Assembly: GCA_964057225.1 (NCBI GenBank)
Contig: OZ059895.1
Span: forward strand, 22,268,688-22,332,687
Direction: 5' to 3'
Source: Auanema rhodensis
Taxonomy: Eukaryota > Nematoda > Chromadorea > Rhabditida > Rhabditidae
DNA: 64,000 bases
Position 1 is the stretch's first letter. Every line of letters begins with the position of its first letter. Below the pieces are notes generated by a model. It was not told where the DNA came from. It ran no database searches and saw only the letters and a list, made by a program, of their open reading frames with translations. The position numbers and the translations under genes are program-made. Below are positions 1 through 12,489 of the stretch, one piece after another.

Positions 1-46
1 GTAACCATGACTTTGAAATTTACGTGAACTTTAATTTATGCTTATT

Positions 47-69
47 AAGTGTACACGTGATGTGCACTT
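47..69. other. Interrupted dyad AAGTGTACA...TGTGCACTT
   Basis: Nine-base arms with a single mismatched pair flank five bases (CGTGA or CATGA). The dyad is present in nearly all monomers. Arm variants GTGCGCTT and GTGAACAC recur in particular monomer subtypes. This dyad is also where the left junction of the inverted segment at 40.0 kb falls, so the site has taken part in at least one strand-switching event. Any function in chromatin is inference. Confidence 0.8.
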
Positions 70-83
70 GGTATGTAACTCGC

Positions 84-93
84 TTCACGTGAA
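84..93. other. Palindrome TTCACGTGAA (CACGTG core), one per monomer in one subclass
   Basis: A perfect 10-bp palindrome with a CACGTG core, the E-box/G-box type of site bound by bHLH proteins in eukaryotes and by bZIP proteins in plants. Across the array this site is polymorphic: TTCACGTGAA (palindromic), TTCACGTCAA, TTCAAGTCAA and TTTACGTCAA (broken). The palindromic state goes with either GATAAAG or GATGAAG downstream, while the broken states almost always have GATAAAG. No binding is implied by sequence alone. Confidence 0.75.
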
Positions 94-144
94 AGATAAA
101 GAGATGCGGTTTTCAAAATTAGATTCCCCATGTCCATATTAGTC

Positions 145-168
145 TAAAAACAAATTTTTATTAATATT
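145..168. other. A/T tract of the monomer
   Basis: A 24-bp stretch whose only G/C base is the C at 151: an A5 run, then A3T5, then TTAATATT. It is conserved in every monomer with small changes (CAAA, CGAA or CACA; TTAATATT or TTGATATT). A-tracts spaced this way can bend DNA and may help phase nucleosomes. That is established for A-tracts in general and only inferred here. Confidence 0.7.
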
Positions 169-172
169 GGTG

Positions 173-185
173 CATGGTAACCATG
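173..185. other. Inverted repeat CATGGT-A-ACCATG at the monomer junction
   Basis: Six-base perfect arms flank a single central A, and the motif contains a GGTAACC core. It recurs at nearly every monomer boundary in the phase used here. Monomers starting GCAACC disrupt one arm position (CATGGC-A-ACCATG), so roughly a third of monomers, by impression, carry the weakened form. Short dyads like this are common in satellites. A role as a protein site or cruciform seed is possible but not shown. Confidence 0.8.
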
Positions 186-3100
186 ACTTTGAAATTTACG
201 TGAACTTCAATTTATGCTAATTAAGTGTACACGTGATGTGCACTTGGTATGTAACTCGCTTCACGTGAAAGATGAAGAGATGCGGTTTTCAAAATTAGAT
301 TCCCCATGTCCATATTAGTCTAAAAACAAATTTTTATTAATATTGGTGCATGGTAACCATGACTTTGAAATTTACGTGAACTTTAATTTATGCTAATTAA
401 GTGTACACATGATGTGCCTTTGGTATGTAACTCGCTTCACGTCAAAGATAAAGAGATGCGGTTTTCAAAATTAGATTCCCCATGTCCATATTAGTCTAAA
501 AACAAATTTTTATTAATATTGGTGCATGGTAACCATGACTTTGAAATTTACGTGAACTTTAATTTATGCTAATTAAGTGTACACCTGATGTGCACTTGGT
601 ATGTAACTCGCTTCACGTGAAAGATAAAGAGATGCGGTTTTCAAAATTAGATTCCCCATTTCCATATTAGTCTAAAAACGAATTTTTATTGATATTGGTG
701 CATGGTAACCATGACTTTGAAATTTACGTGAACTTTAATTTATGCTAATTAAGTGTACACATGATGTGCACTTGGTATGTTACTCGCTTCACGTGAAAGA
801 TAAAGAGATGCGGTTTTCAAAATAGATTCCCCATTTCCATATTAGTCTAAAAACAAATTTTTATTGATATTGGTGCATGGCAACCATGACTTTAAAATTT
901 ACGTGAACTTAAATTTATGCTAATTAAGTGTACACATGATGTGCACTTGGTATGTAACTCGCTTCACGTCAAAGATAAAGAGATGCGGTTTTCAAAATTA
1001 GATTCCCCATGTCCATATTAGTCTAAAAACAAATTTTTATTGATATTGGTGCATGGTAACCATGACTTTGAAATTTACGTGAACTTTAATTTATGCTAAT
1101 TAAGTGTACACCTGATGTGCACTTGGTATGTAACTCGCTTCACGTGAAAGATAAAGAGATGCGGTTTTCAAAATTAGATTCCCCATTTCCATATTAGTCT
1201 AAAAACGAATTTTTATTGATATTGGTGCATGGTAACCATGACTTTGACATTTACGTGAACTTTAATTTATGCTTATTAAGTGTACACGTGATGTGCACTT
1301 GGTATGTAACTCGCTTCACGTGAAAGATAAAGAGATGCGGTTTTCAAAATTAGATTCCCCATGTCCATATTAGTCTAAAAACAAATTTTTATTAATATTG
1401 GTGCATGGTAACCATAACTTTGAAATTTACGTGAACTTTAATTTATGCTAATTAAGTGTACACATGATGTGCACTTGGTATGTTACTCGCTTCACGTGAA
1501 AGATAAAGAGATGCGGTTCTCAAAATAGATTCCCCATTTCCATATTAGTCTAAAAACAAATTTTTATTGATATTGGTGCATGGCAACCATGACTTTAAAA
1601 TTTACGTGAACTTAAATTTATGCTAATTAAGTGTACACATGATGTGCACTTGGTATGTAACTCGCTTCACGTCAAAGATAAAGAGATGCGGTTTTCAAAA
1701 TTAGATTCCCCATTTCCATGTTAGTCTAAAAACAAATTTTTATTGATATTGGTGCATGGCAACCATGACTTTAAAATTTACGTGAACTTAAATTTATGCT
1801 AATTAAGTGTACACATGATGTGCACTTGGTATGTAACTCGCTTCACGTGAAAGATAAAGAGATGCGGTTTTCAAAATTAGATTCCCCATGTCCATATTAG
1901 TCTAAAAACAAATTTTTATTGATATTGGTGCATGGTAACCATGACTTTGAAATTTACGTGAACTTTAATTTATGCTAATTAAATGTACACGTGATGTGCA
2001 CTTGGTATGTAACTCGCTTCACGTGAAAGATGAAGAGATGCGGTTTTCAAAATTAGATTCCCCATGTCCATATTAGTCTAAAAACAAATTTTTATTAATA
2101 TTGGTGCATGGTAACCATGACTTTGAAATTTACGTGAACTTTAATTTATGCTAATTAAGTGTACACATGATATGCACTTGGTATGTAACTCGCTTCACGT
2201 GAAAGATAAAGAGATGCGGTTTTCAAAATAGATTCCCCATTTCCATATTAGTCTAAAAACAAATTTTTATTGATCTTGGTGCATGGCAACCATGACTTTA
2301 AAATTTACGTGAACTTTAATTTATGCTAATTAAGTGTACACATGATGTGCCTTTGGTATGTAACTCGCTTCACGTCAAAGATAAAGAGATGCGGTTTTCA
2401 AAATTAGATTCCCCATCTCCATATTAGTCTAAAAACAAATTTTTATTAATATTGGTGCATGGTAACCATGACTTTGAAATTTACGTGAACTTTAATTTAT
2501 GCTAATTAAGTGTACACATGATGTGCGCTTGGTATGTAACTCGCTTCACGTGAAAGATAAAGAGATGCGGTTTTCAAAATTAGATTCCCCATTTCCATGT
2601 TAGTCTAAAAACAAATTTTTATTGATATTGGTGCATGGCAACCATGACTTTAAAATTTACGTGAACTTAAATTTATGCTAATTAAGTGTACACATGATGT
2701 GCACTTGGTATGTCACTCGCTTCACGTCAAAGATAAAGAGATGCGGTTTTCAAAATTAGATTCCCCATGTCCATATTAGTCTAAAAACAAATTTTTATTA
2801 ATATTGGTGCATGGTAACCATGACTTTGAAATTTACGTGAACTTCAATTTATGCTAATTAAGTGTACACGTGATGTGCACTTGGTATGTAACTCGCTTCA
2901 CGTGAAAGATGAAGAGATGCGGTTTTCAAAATTAGATTCCCCATGTCCATATTAGTCTAAAAACAAATTTTTATTAATATTGGTGCATGGTAACCATGAC
3001 TTTGAAATTTACGTGAACTTCAATTTATGCTAATTAAGTGTACACATGATATGCACTTGGTATGTAACTCGCTTCACGTGAAAGATAAAGAGATGCGGTT

Positions 3101-3800
3101 TTCAAAATAGATTCCCCATTTCCATATTAGTCTAAAAACAAATTTTTATTGATATTGGTGCATGGCAACCATGACTTTAAAATTTACGTGAACTTTAATT
3201 TATGCTAATTAAGTGTACACATGATGTGCACTTGGTATGTAACACGCTTTACGTCAAAGATAAAGAGATGCGGTTTTCAAAATTAGATTCCCCATGTCCA
3301 TATTAGTCTAAAAACAAATTTTTATTGATATTGGTGCATGGTAACCATGACTTTGAAATTTACGTGAACTTTAATTTATGCTAATTAAGTGTACACATGA
3401 TGTGCGCTTGGTATGTAACTCGCTTCACGTTAAAGATAAAGAGATGCGGTTTTCAAAATTAGATTCCCCATTTCCATATTAGTCTAAAAACAAATTTTTA
3501 TTGATATTGGTGCATGGCAACCATGACTTTAAAATTTACGTGAACTTTAATTTATGCTAATTAAGTGTACACATGATGTGCACTTGGTATGTAACTCGCT
3601 TCACGTCAAAGATAAAGAGATGCGGTTTTCAAAATTAGATTCCCCATGTCCATATTAGTCTAAAAACAAATTTTTATTAATATTGGTGCATGGTAACCAT
3701 GACTTTGAAATTTACGTGAACTTTAATTTATGCTAATTAAGTGTACACATGATGTGCACTTGGTATGTAACTCGCTTCACGTGAAAGATGAAGAGATGCG

Positions 3801-4740
3801 GTTTTCAAAACAATTAGATTCCTCATGTCCATATTAGTCTAAAAACGATTTTTTATTGATATTGGTGCATGGTAACCATGACTTTGAAATTTACGTGAAC
3901 TTTAATTTATGCTTATTAAGTGTACACGTGATGTGCACTTGGTATGTAACTCGCTTCACGTGAAAGATAAAGGGATGCGGTTTTCAAAATTAGATTCCCC
4001 ATTTCCATATTAGTCTAAAAACAAATTTTTATTGATATTGGTGCATGGTAACCATGACTTTGAAATTTACGTGAACTTTAATTTATGCTAATTAAGTGTA
4101 CACATGATGTGCACTTGGTATGTAACTCGCTTCACGTGAAAGATAAAGGGATGCGGTTTTCAAAATTAGATTCCCCATGTTCATATTAGTCTAAAAACAA
4201 ATTTTTATTAATATTGGTGCATGGTAACCATGACTTTGAAATTTACGTGAACTTTAATTTATGCTAATTAAGTGTACACATGATATGCACTTGGTATGTA
4301 ACTCGCTTCACGTGAAAGATAAAGAGATGCGGTTTTCAAAATAGATTCCCCATTTCCATATTAGTCTAAAAACAAATTTTTATTGATATTGGTGCATGGC
4401 AACCATGACTTTGAAATTTACGTGAACTTTAATTTATGCTAATTAAGTGTACACATGATATGCACTTGGTATGTAACTCGCTTCACGTCAAAGATAAAGA
4501 GATGCGGTTTTCAAAATTAGATTCCCCATGTCCATATTAGTCTAAAAACAAATTTTTATTAATATTGGTGCATGGAAACCATGACTTTGAAATTTACGTG
4601 AACTTTAATTTATGCTAATTAAGTGTACACATGATGTGCACTTGGTATGTAACTCGCTTCACGTGAAAGATGAAGAGATGCGGTTTTCAAAAAAATTAGA
4701 TTCCTCATGTCCATATTAGTCTAAAAACGATTTTTTATTG
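3801..4740 (+). repeat. Five-monomer (882 bp) local duplication with a +3-base variant
   Basis: The monomers around 3,801 and 4,683 share an insertion in the TTCAAAATTAG segment (AAAACAATTAG in the first, AAAAAAATTAG in the second) and a rare ACGATTTTTTATTG tail. The next monomer in both cases has GCTTATT and ACACGTG. The 882-bp offset equals five monomers plus three inserted bases minus one 175-bp variant. One five-monomer unit was evidently copied next to itself. Confidence 0.75.
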
Positions 4741-7700
4741 ATATTGGTGCATGGTAACCATGACTTTGAAATTTACGTGAACTTTAATTTATGCTTATTA
4801 AGTGTACACGTGATGTGCACTTGGTATGTAACTCGCTTCACGTGAAAGATAAACGGATGCGGTTTTCAAAATTAGATTCCCCATTTCCATATTAGTCTAA
4901 AAACAAATTTTTATTGATATTGGTGCATGGTAACCATGACTTTGAAATTTACGTGAACTTCAATTTATGCTAATTAAGTGTACACGTGATGTGCACTTGG
5001 TATGTAACTCGCTTCACGTGAAAGATGAAGAGATGCGGTTTTCAAAATTAGATTCCCCATTTCCATATTAGTCTAAAAACAAATTTTTATTGATATTGGT
5101 GCATGGTAACCATGACTTTGAAATTTACGTGAACTTTAATTTATGCTAATTAAGTGTACACATGATGTGCACTTGGTATGTAACTCGCTTCACGTCACAG
5201 ATAAAGAGATGCGGTTTTCAAAATTAGATTCCCCATTTCCATATTAGTCTAAAAACAAATTTTTATTGATATTGGTGCATGGTAACCATGACTTTGAAAT
5301 TTACGTGAACTTTAATTTATGCTAATTAAGTGTACACATGATGTGCACTTGGTATGTAACTCGCTTCACGTCAAAGATAAAGAGATGCGGTTTTCAAAAT
5401 TAGATTCCCCATGTCCATATTAGTCTAAAAACAAATTTTTATTAATATTGGTGCATGGTAACCATGACTTTGAAATTTACGTGAACTTTAATTTATGCTA
5501 ATTAAGTGTACACATGATGTGCACTTGGTATGTAACTCGCTTCACGTGAAAGATGAAGAGATGCGGTTTTCAAAATTAGATTCCTCATGTCCATATTAGT
5601 CTAAAAACAAATTTTTATTGATATTGGTGCATGGCAACCATGACTTTAAAATTTACGTGAACTTTAATTTATGCTAATTAAGTGTACACATGATGTGCAC
5701 TTGGTATGTAATTCGCTTCAAGTCAAAGATAAAGAGATGCGGTTTTCAAAATTAGATTCCCTATGTCCATATTAGTCTAAAAACAAATTTTTATTAATAT
5801 TGGTGAATGGTAACCATGACTTTGAAATTTACGTGAACTTTAATTTATGCTAATTAAGTGTACACATGATGTGCACTTGGTATGTAACTCGCTTCACGTG
5901 AAAGATGAAGAGATGCGGTTTTCAAAATTAGATTCCTCATGTCCATATTAGTCTAAAAACACATTTTTGTTGATATAGGTGGATGGTAACCATGACTTTG
6001 AAATTTACGTGAACTTCAATTTATGCTAATTAAGTGTACACATGATGTGCACTTGGTATGTAATTCGCTTCAAGTCAAAGATAAAGAGATGCGGTTTTCA
6101 AAATTAGATTCCCTATGTCCATTTTAGTCTAAAAACGAATTTTTATTGATATTGGTGCATGGTAACCATGACTTTGAAATTTACGTGAACTTTAATTTAT
6201 GCTAATTAAGTGTACACATGATGTGCTCTTGGTATGTAACTCGCTTCACGTGAAAGATGAAGAGATGCGGTTTTCAAAATTAGATTCCTCATGTCCATAT
6301 TAGTCTAAAAACACATTTTTGTTGATATAGGTGGATGGTAACCATGACTTTGAAATTTACGTGAACTTTAATTTATGCTAATTAAGTGTACACATGATGT
6401 GCACTTGGTATGTAACTCGCTTCACGTCAAAGATAAAGAGATGCGGTTTTCAAAATTAGATTCCCCATTTCCATATTAGTCTAAAAACAAATTTTTATTG
6501 ATATTGGTGCATGGTAACCATGACTTTGAAATTTACGTGAACTTTAATTTATGCTAATTAAGTGTACACATGATGTGCACTTGGTATGTAACTCGCTTCA
6601 CGTCAAAGATAAAGAGATGCGGTTTTCAAAATTAGATTCCCCATGTCCATATTAGTCTAAAAACAAATTTTTATTAATATTGGTGCATGGTAACCATGAC
6701 TTTGAAATTTACGTGAACTTTAATTTATGCTAATTAAGTGTACACATGATGTGCACTTGGTATGTAACTCGCTTCACGTGAAAGATGAAGAGATGCGGTT
6801 TTCAAAATTAGATTCCTCATGTCCATATTAGTCTAAAAACAAATTTTTATTGATATTGGTGCATGGCAACCATGACTTTAAAATTTACGTGAACTTTAAT
6901 TTATGCTAATTAAGTGTACACATGATGTGCACTTGGTATGTAATTCGCTTCAAGTCAAAGATAAAGAGATGCGGTTTTCAAAATTAGATTCCCTATGTCC
7001 ATATTAGTCTAAAAACAAATTTTTATTAATATTGGTGAATGGTAACCATGACTTTGAAATTTACGTGAACTTTAATTTATGCTAATTAAGTGTACACATG
7101 ATGTGCACTTGGTATGTAACTCGCTTCACGTGAAAGATGAAGAGATGCGGTTTTCAAAATTAGATTCCTCATGTCCATATTAGTCTAAACACACATTTTT
7201 GTTGATATAGGTGGATGGTAACCATGACTTTGAAATTTACGTGAACTTCAATTTATGCTAATTAAGTGTACACATGATGTGCACTTGGTATGTAATTCGC
7301 TTCAAGTCAAAGATAAAGAGATGCGGTTTTCAAAATTAGATTCCCTATGTCCATATTAGTCTAAAAACAAATTTTTATTAATATTGGTGAATGGTAACCA
7401 TGACTTTGAAATTTACGTGAATTTTAATTTATGCTAATTAAGTGTACACATGATGTGCACTTGGTATGTAACTCGCTTCACGTGAAAGATAAAGAGATGC
7501 GGTTTTCAAAATAGATTCCCCATTTCCATATTAGTCTAAAAACAAATTTTTATTGATATTGCTGCATGGCAACCATGACTTTAAAATTTACGTGAACTTT
7601 AATTTATGCTAATTAAGTGTACACATGATGTGCACTTGGTATGTAACTCGCTTTACGTCAAAGATAAAGAGATGCGGTTTTCAAAATTAGATTCCCCATG

Positions 7701-10380
7701 TCCATATTAGTCTAAAAACAAATTTTTATTAATATTGGTGCATGGTAACCATGACTTTGAAATTTACGTGAACTTAAATTTATGCTAATTAAGTGTACAC
7801 ATGATGTGCACTTGGTATGTAACTCGCTTCACGTCAAAGATAAAGAGATGCGGTTTTCAAAATTAGATTCCCCATGTCCATATTAGTCTAAAAACAAATT
7901 TTTATTAATATTGGTGCATGGTAACCATGACTTTGAAATTTACGTGAACTTTAATTTATGCTAATTAAGTGTACACATGATGTGCACTTGGTATGTAACT
8001 CGCTTCACGTGAAAGATGAAGAGATGCGGTTTTCAAAATTAGATTCCTCATGTCCATATTAGTCTAAAAACAAATTTTTATTGATATTGGTGCATGGCAA
8101 CCATGACTTTGAAATTTACGTGAACTTTAATTTATGCTAATTAAGTGTACACATGATGTGCACTTGGTATGTAACTCGCTTCACGTGAAAGATGAAGAGA
8201 TGCGGTTTTCAAAATTAGATTCCTCATGTCCATATTAGTCTAAAAACAAATTTTTATTGATATTGGTGCATGGCAACCATGACTTTAAAATTTACGTGAA
8301 CTTTAATTTATGCTAATTAAGTGTACATATGATGTGCACTTGGTATGTAATTCGCTTCAAGTCAAAGATAAAGAGATGCGGTTTTCAAAATTAGATTCCC
8401 TATGTCCATATTAGTCTAAACACACATTTTTATTAATATTGGTGGATGGTAACCATGACTTTGAAATTTACGTGAACTTCAATTTATGCTAATTAAGTGT
8501 ACACATGATGTGCACTTGGTATGTAACTCGCTTCACGTGAAAGATGAAGAGATGCGGTTTTCAAAATTAGATTCCTCATGTCCATATTAGTCTAAAAACA
8601 CATTTTTGTTGATATAGGTGGATGGTAACCATGACTTTGAAATTTACGTGAACTTCAATTTATGCTAATTAAGTGTACACATGATGTGCACTTGGTATGT
8701 AATTCGCTTCAAGTCAAAGATAAAGAGATGCGGTTTTCAAAATTAGATTCCCTATGTCCATATTAGTCTAAAAACAAATTTTTATTAATATTGGTGAATG
8801 GTAACCATGACTTTGAAATTTACGTGAACTTTAATTTATGCTAATTAAGTGTACACATGATGTGCACTTGGTATGTAACTCGCTTCACGTGAAAGATAAA
8901 GAGATGCGGTTTTCAAAATAGATTCCCCATTTCCATATTACTCTAAAAACAAATTTTTATTGATATTGCTGCATGGCAACCATGACTTTAAAATTTACGT
9001 GAACTTTAATTTATGCTAATTAAGTGTACACATGATGTGCACTTGGTATGTAACTCGCTTTACGTCAAAGATAAAGAGATGCGGTTTTCAAAATTAGATT
9101 CCCCATGTCCATATTAGTCTAAAAACAAATTTTTATTAATATTGGTGCATGGTAACCATGACTTTGAAATTTACGTGAACTTAAATTTATGCTAATTAAG
9201 TGTACACATGATGTGCACTTGGTATGTAACTCGCTTCACGTCAAAGATAAAGAGATGCGGTTTTCAAAATTAGATTCCCCATGTCCATATTAGTCTAAAA
9301 ACAAATTTTTATTAATATTGGTGCATGGTAACCATGACTTTGAAATTTACGTGAACTTTAATTTATGCTAATTAAGTGTACACATGATGTGCACTTGGTA
9401 TGTAACTCGCTTCACGTGAAAGATGAAGAGATGCGGTTTTCAAAATTAGATTCCTCATGTCCATATTAGTCTAAAAACAAATTTTTATTGATATTGGTGC
9501 ATGGCAACCATGACTTTAAAATTTACGTGAACTTTAATTTATGCTAATTAAGTGTACACATGATGTGCACTTGGTATGTAATTCGCTTCAAGTCAAAGAT
9601 AAAGAGATGCGGTTTTCAAAATTAGATTCCCTATGTCCATATTAGTCTAAAAACAAATTTTTATTAATATTGGTGAATGGTAACCATGACTTTGAAATTT
9701 ACGTGAACTTTAATTTATGCTAATTAAGTGTACACATGATGTGCACTTGGTATGTAACTCGCTTCACGTGAAAGATGAAGAGATGCGGTTTTCAAAATTA
9801 GATTCCTCATGTCCATATTAGTCTAAAAACACATTTTTGTTGATATAGGTGGATGGTAACCATGACTTTGAAATTTACGTGAACTTCAATTTATGCTAAT
9901 TAAGTGTACACATGATGTGCACTTGGTATGTAATTCGCTTCAAGTCAAAGATAAAGAGATGCGGTTTTCAAAATTAGATTCCCTATGTCCATATTAGTCT
10001 AAAAACAAATTTTTATTAATATTGGTGAATGGTAACCATGACTTTGAAATTTACGTGAACTTTAATTCATGCTAATTAAGTGTACACATGATGTGCACTT
10101 GGTATGTAACTCGCTTCACGTGAAAGATAAAGAGATGCGGTTTTCAAAATAGATTCCCCATTTCCATATTAGTCTAAAAACAAATTTTTATTGATATTGC
10201 TGCATGGCAACCATGACTTTAAAATTTACGTGAACTTTAATTTATGCTAATTAAGTGTACACATGATGTGCACTTGGTATGTAACTCGCTTTACGTCAAA
10301 GATAAAGAGATGCGGTTTTCAAAATTAGATTCCCCATGTCCATATTAGTCTAAAAACAAATTTTTATTAATATTGGTGCA

Positions 10381-11435
10381 TGGTAACCATGACTTTGAAA
10401 TTTACGTGATCTTTAATTTATGCTAATTAAGTGTACACATGATGTGCACTTGGTATGTAACTCGCTTTACGTCAAAGATAAAGAGATACGGTTTTTAAAA
10501 TTAGATTCCCCATTTCCATGTTAGTCTAAAAACAAATTTTTATTGATATTGGTGCATGGCAACCATGACTTTAAAATTTACGTGAACTTAAATTTATGCT
10601 AATTAAGTGTACACATGTTGTGCACTTGGTATGTAACTCGCTTCACGTGAAAGATGAAGAGATGCGGTTTTCAAAATTAGATTCCTCATGTCCATATTAG
10701 TCTAAAAACAAATTTTTATTGATATTGGTGCATGGCAACCATGACTTTGAAATTTACGTGAACTTTAATTTATGCTAATTAAGTGTACACATGATGTGCA
10801 CTTGGTATGTAACTCGCTTCACGTGAAAGATGAAGAGATGCGGTTTTCAAAATTAGATTCCTCATGTCCATATTAGTCTAAAAACAAATTTTTATTGATA
10901 TTGGTGCATGGCAACCATGACTTTAAAATTTACGTGAACTTTAATTTATGCTAATTAAGTGTACATATGATGTGCACTTGGTATGTAATTCGCTTCAAGT
11001 CAAAGATAAAGAGATGCGGTTTTCAAAATTAGATTCCCTATGTCCATATTAGTCTAAACACACATTTTTATTAATATTGGTGGATGGTAACCATGACTTT
11101 GAAATTTACGTGAACTTCAATTTATGCTAATTAAGTGTACACATGATGTGCACTTGGTATGTAACTCGCTTTACGTGAAAGATAAAGAGATGCGGTTTTC
11201 AAAATAGGTTCCCCATTTCCATATTAGTCTAAAAACAAATTTTTATTGATATTGCTGCATGGCAACCATGACTTTAAAATTTACGTGAACTTTAATTTAT
11301 GCTAATTAAGTGTACACATGATGTGCACTTGGTATGTAACTCGCTTTACGTCAAAGATAAAGAGATGCGGTTTTCAAAATTAGATTCCCCATGTCCATAT
11401 TAGTCTAAAAACAAATTTTTATTAATATTGGTGCA
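10381..11435 (+). repeat. Block II HOR, 6-monomer version (copy 1)
   Basis: Runs from one monomer carrying the private ACGTGATCTTTAATT to the next (GTGATC at 10,406 and 11,461, offset 1,055). Monomer order: (1) GTGATC with GATACGG and TTTTTAAAA; (2) GCAACC with ACTTAAATT and ACATGTTG; (3) GCAACC with CCTCATG; (4) ACATATGATG with CAAGTC and CCCTATG; (5) a 175-bp monomer ending TTGCTGCATGG; (6) GCAACC with TTTACGTC. Monomer 5 joins features of two monomers found separately in the longer versions, so this copy looks like a deletion derivative. Confidence 0.75.
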
Positions 11436-12489
11436 TGGTAACCATGACTTTGAAATTTACGTGATCTTTAATTTATGCTAATTAAGTGTACACATGATGT
11501 GCACTTGGTATGTAACTCGCTTTACGTCAAAGATAAAGAGATACGGTTTTTAAAATTAGATTCCCCATTTCCATGTTAGTCTAAAAACAATTTTTATTGA
11601 TATTGGTGCATGGCAACCATGACTTTAAAATTTACGTGAACTTAAATTTATGCTAATTAAGTGTACACATGTTGTGCACTTGGTATGTAACTCGCTTCAC
11701 GTGAAAGATGAAGAGATGCGGTTTTCAAAATTAGATTCCTCATGTCCATATTAGTCTAAAAACAAATTTTTATTGATATTGGTGCATGGCAACCATGACT
11801 TTGAAATTTACGTGAACTTTAATTTATGCTAATTAAGTGTACACATGATGTGCACTTGGTATGTAACTCGCTTCACGTGAAAGATGAAGAGATGCGGTTT
11901 TCAAAATTAGATTCCTCATGTCCATATTAGTCTAAAAACAAATTTTTATTGATATTGGTGCATGGCAACCATGACTTTAAAATTTACGTGAACTTTAATT
12001 TATGCTAATTAAGTGTACATATGATGTGCACTTGGTATGTAATTCGCTTCAAGTCAAAGATAAAGAGATGCGGTTTTCAAAATTAGATTCCCTATGTCCA
12101 TATTAGTCTAAACACACATTTTTATTAATATTGGTGGATGGTAACCATGACTTTGAAATTTACGTGAACTTCAATTTATGCTAATTAAGTGTACACATGA
12201 TGTGCACTTGGTATGTAACTCGCTTCACGTGAAAGATAAAGAGATGCGGTTTTCAAAATAGATTCCCCATTTCCATATTAGTCTAAAAACAAATTTTTAT
12301 TGATATTGCTGCATGGCAACCATGACTTTAAAATTTACGTGAACTTTAATTTATGCTAATTAAGTGTACACATGATGTGCACTTGGTATGTAACTCGCTT
12401 TACGTCAAAGATAAAGAGATGCGGTTTTCAAAATTAGATTCCCCATGTCCATATTAGTCTAAAAACAAATTTTTATTAATATTGGTGCA
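11436..12489 (+). repeat. Block II HOR, 6-monomer version (copy 2)
   Basis: Has the same six-monomer order as the copy immediately to its left, 1,054 bp long. The extra missing base lies in the A/T tract near 11,588, where AAAACAATTTTTATT replaces AAAACAAATTTTTATT. GTGATC markers are at 11,461 and 12,515. Near identity to its neighbour suggests a recent local copy. Confidence 0.75.

Larger units (their letters stand above)
1..176 (+). repeat. Representative satellite monomer with internal landmarks
   Basis: This first complete monomer (phase chosen at GTAACC) shows the common plan: a TTTACGTGAACTTT stretch around 19-32, a dyad at 47-69, a CACGTG palindrome at 84-93, a purine-rich GAAAGATAAAGAGATGCGG stretch at 91-109, a pyrimidine-leaning ATTCCCCATGTCC segment at 123-135, and an A/T tract at 145-168. 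It has CpG at 23, 56, 81, 88 and 107. Main variant sites across the array are GT/GC at base 2, TTGAAA/TTTAAA near 13, TTTAATT/TTCAATT/TTAAATT near 31, GCTAATT/GCTTATT near 41, ACACG/ACACA near 57, GTGCACTT/GTGCGCTT near 65, CACGTG/CACGTC/CAAGTC near 88, GATAAAG/GATGAAG near 95, CCCCATG/CCTCATG/CCCTATG/CCCCATTT near 127, and ACAAA/ACGAA/ACACA near 151. Confidence 0.95.
1..5640 (+). repeat. Array block I: mixed monomers with short local duplications
   Basis: About 32 monomers of mixed subtype with no single dominant HOR. Local duplications are visible through private variants. ACACCTGATG occurs at 581 and 1108, 527 bp or three monomers apart. A +3-base form of the TTCAAAATTAG site followed by ACGATTTTTTATTG occurs at about 3,801 and 4,683, 882 bp or five monomers apart. 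Monomers starting GCAACC with TTTAAAATT regularly follow a monomer ending CCATTTCC...TTGATATTGG. No gene or other element is present. Confidence 0.85.

Noticed and set aside
47-69. Dyads read as transcription terminators or operators
   Set aside because: The dyads recur in every monomer of a gene-free array and lack a following T-run in the right place, so a terminator or operator call is not supported.
5708-5730. CENP-B box half-match in GTAATTCGCTTCAAGTC monomers
   Set aside because: TTCG, four bases, then A matches the first half of the box, but the essential CGGG second half is absent (AGTCAAA instead). It occurs only in one block II subtype, so it is chance similarity.
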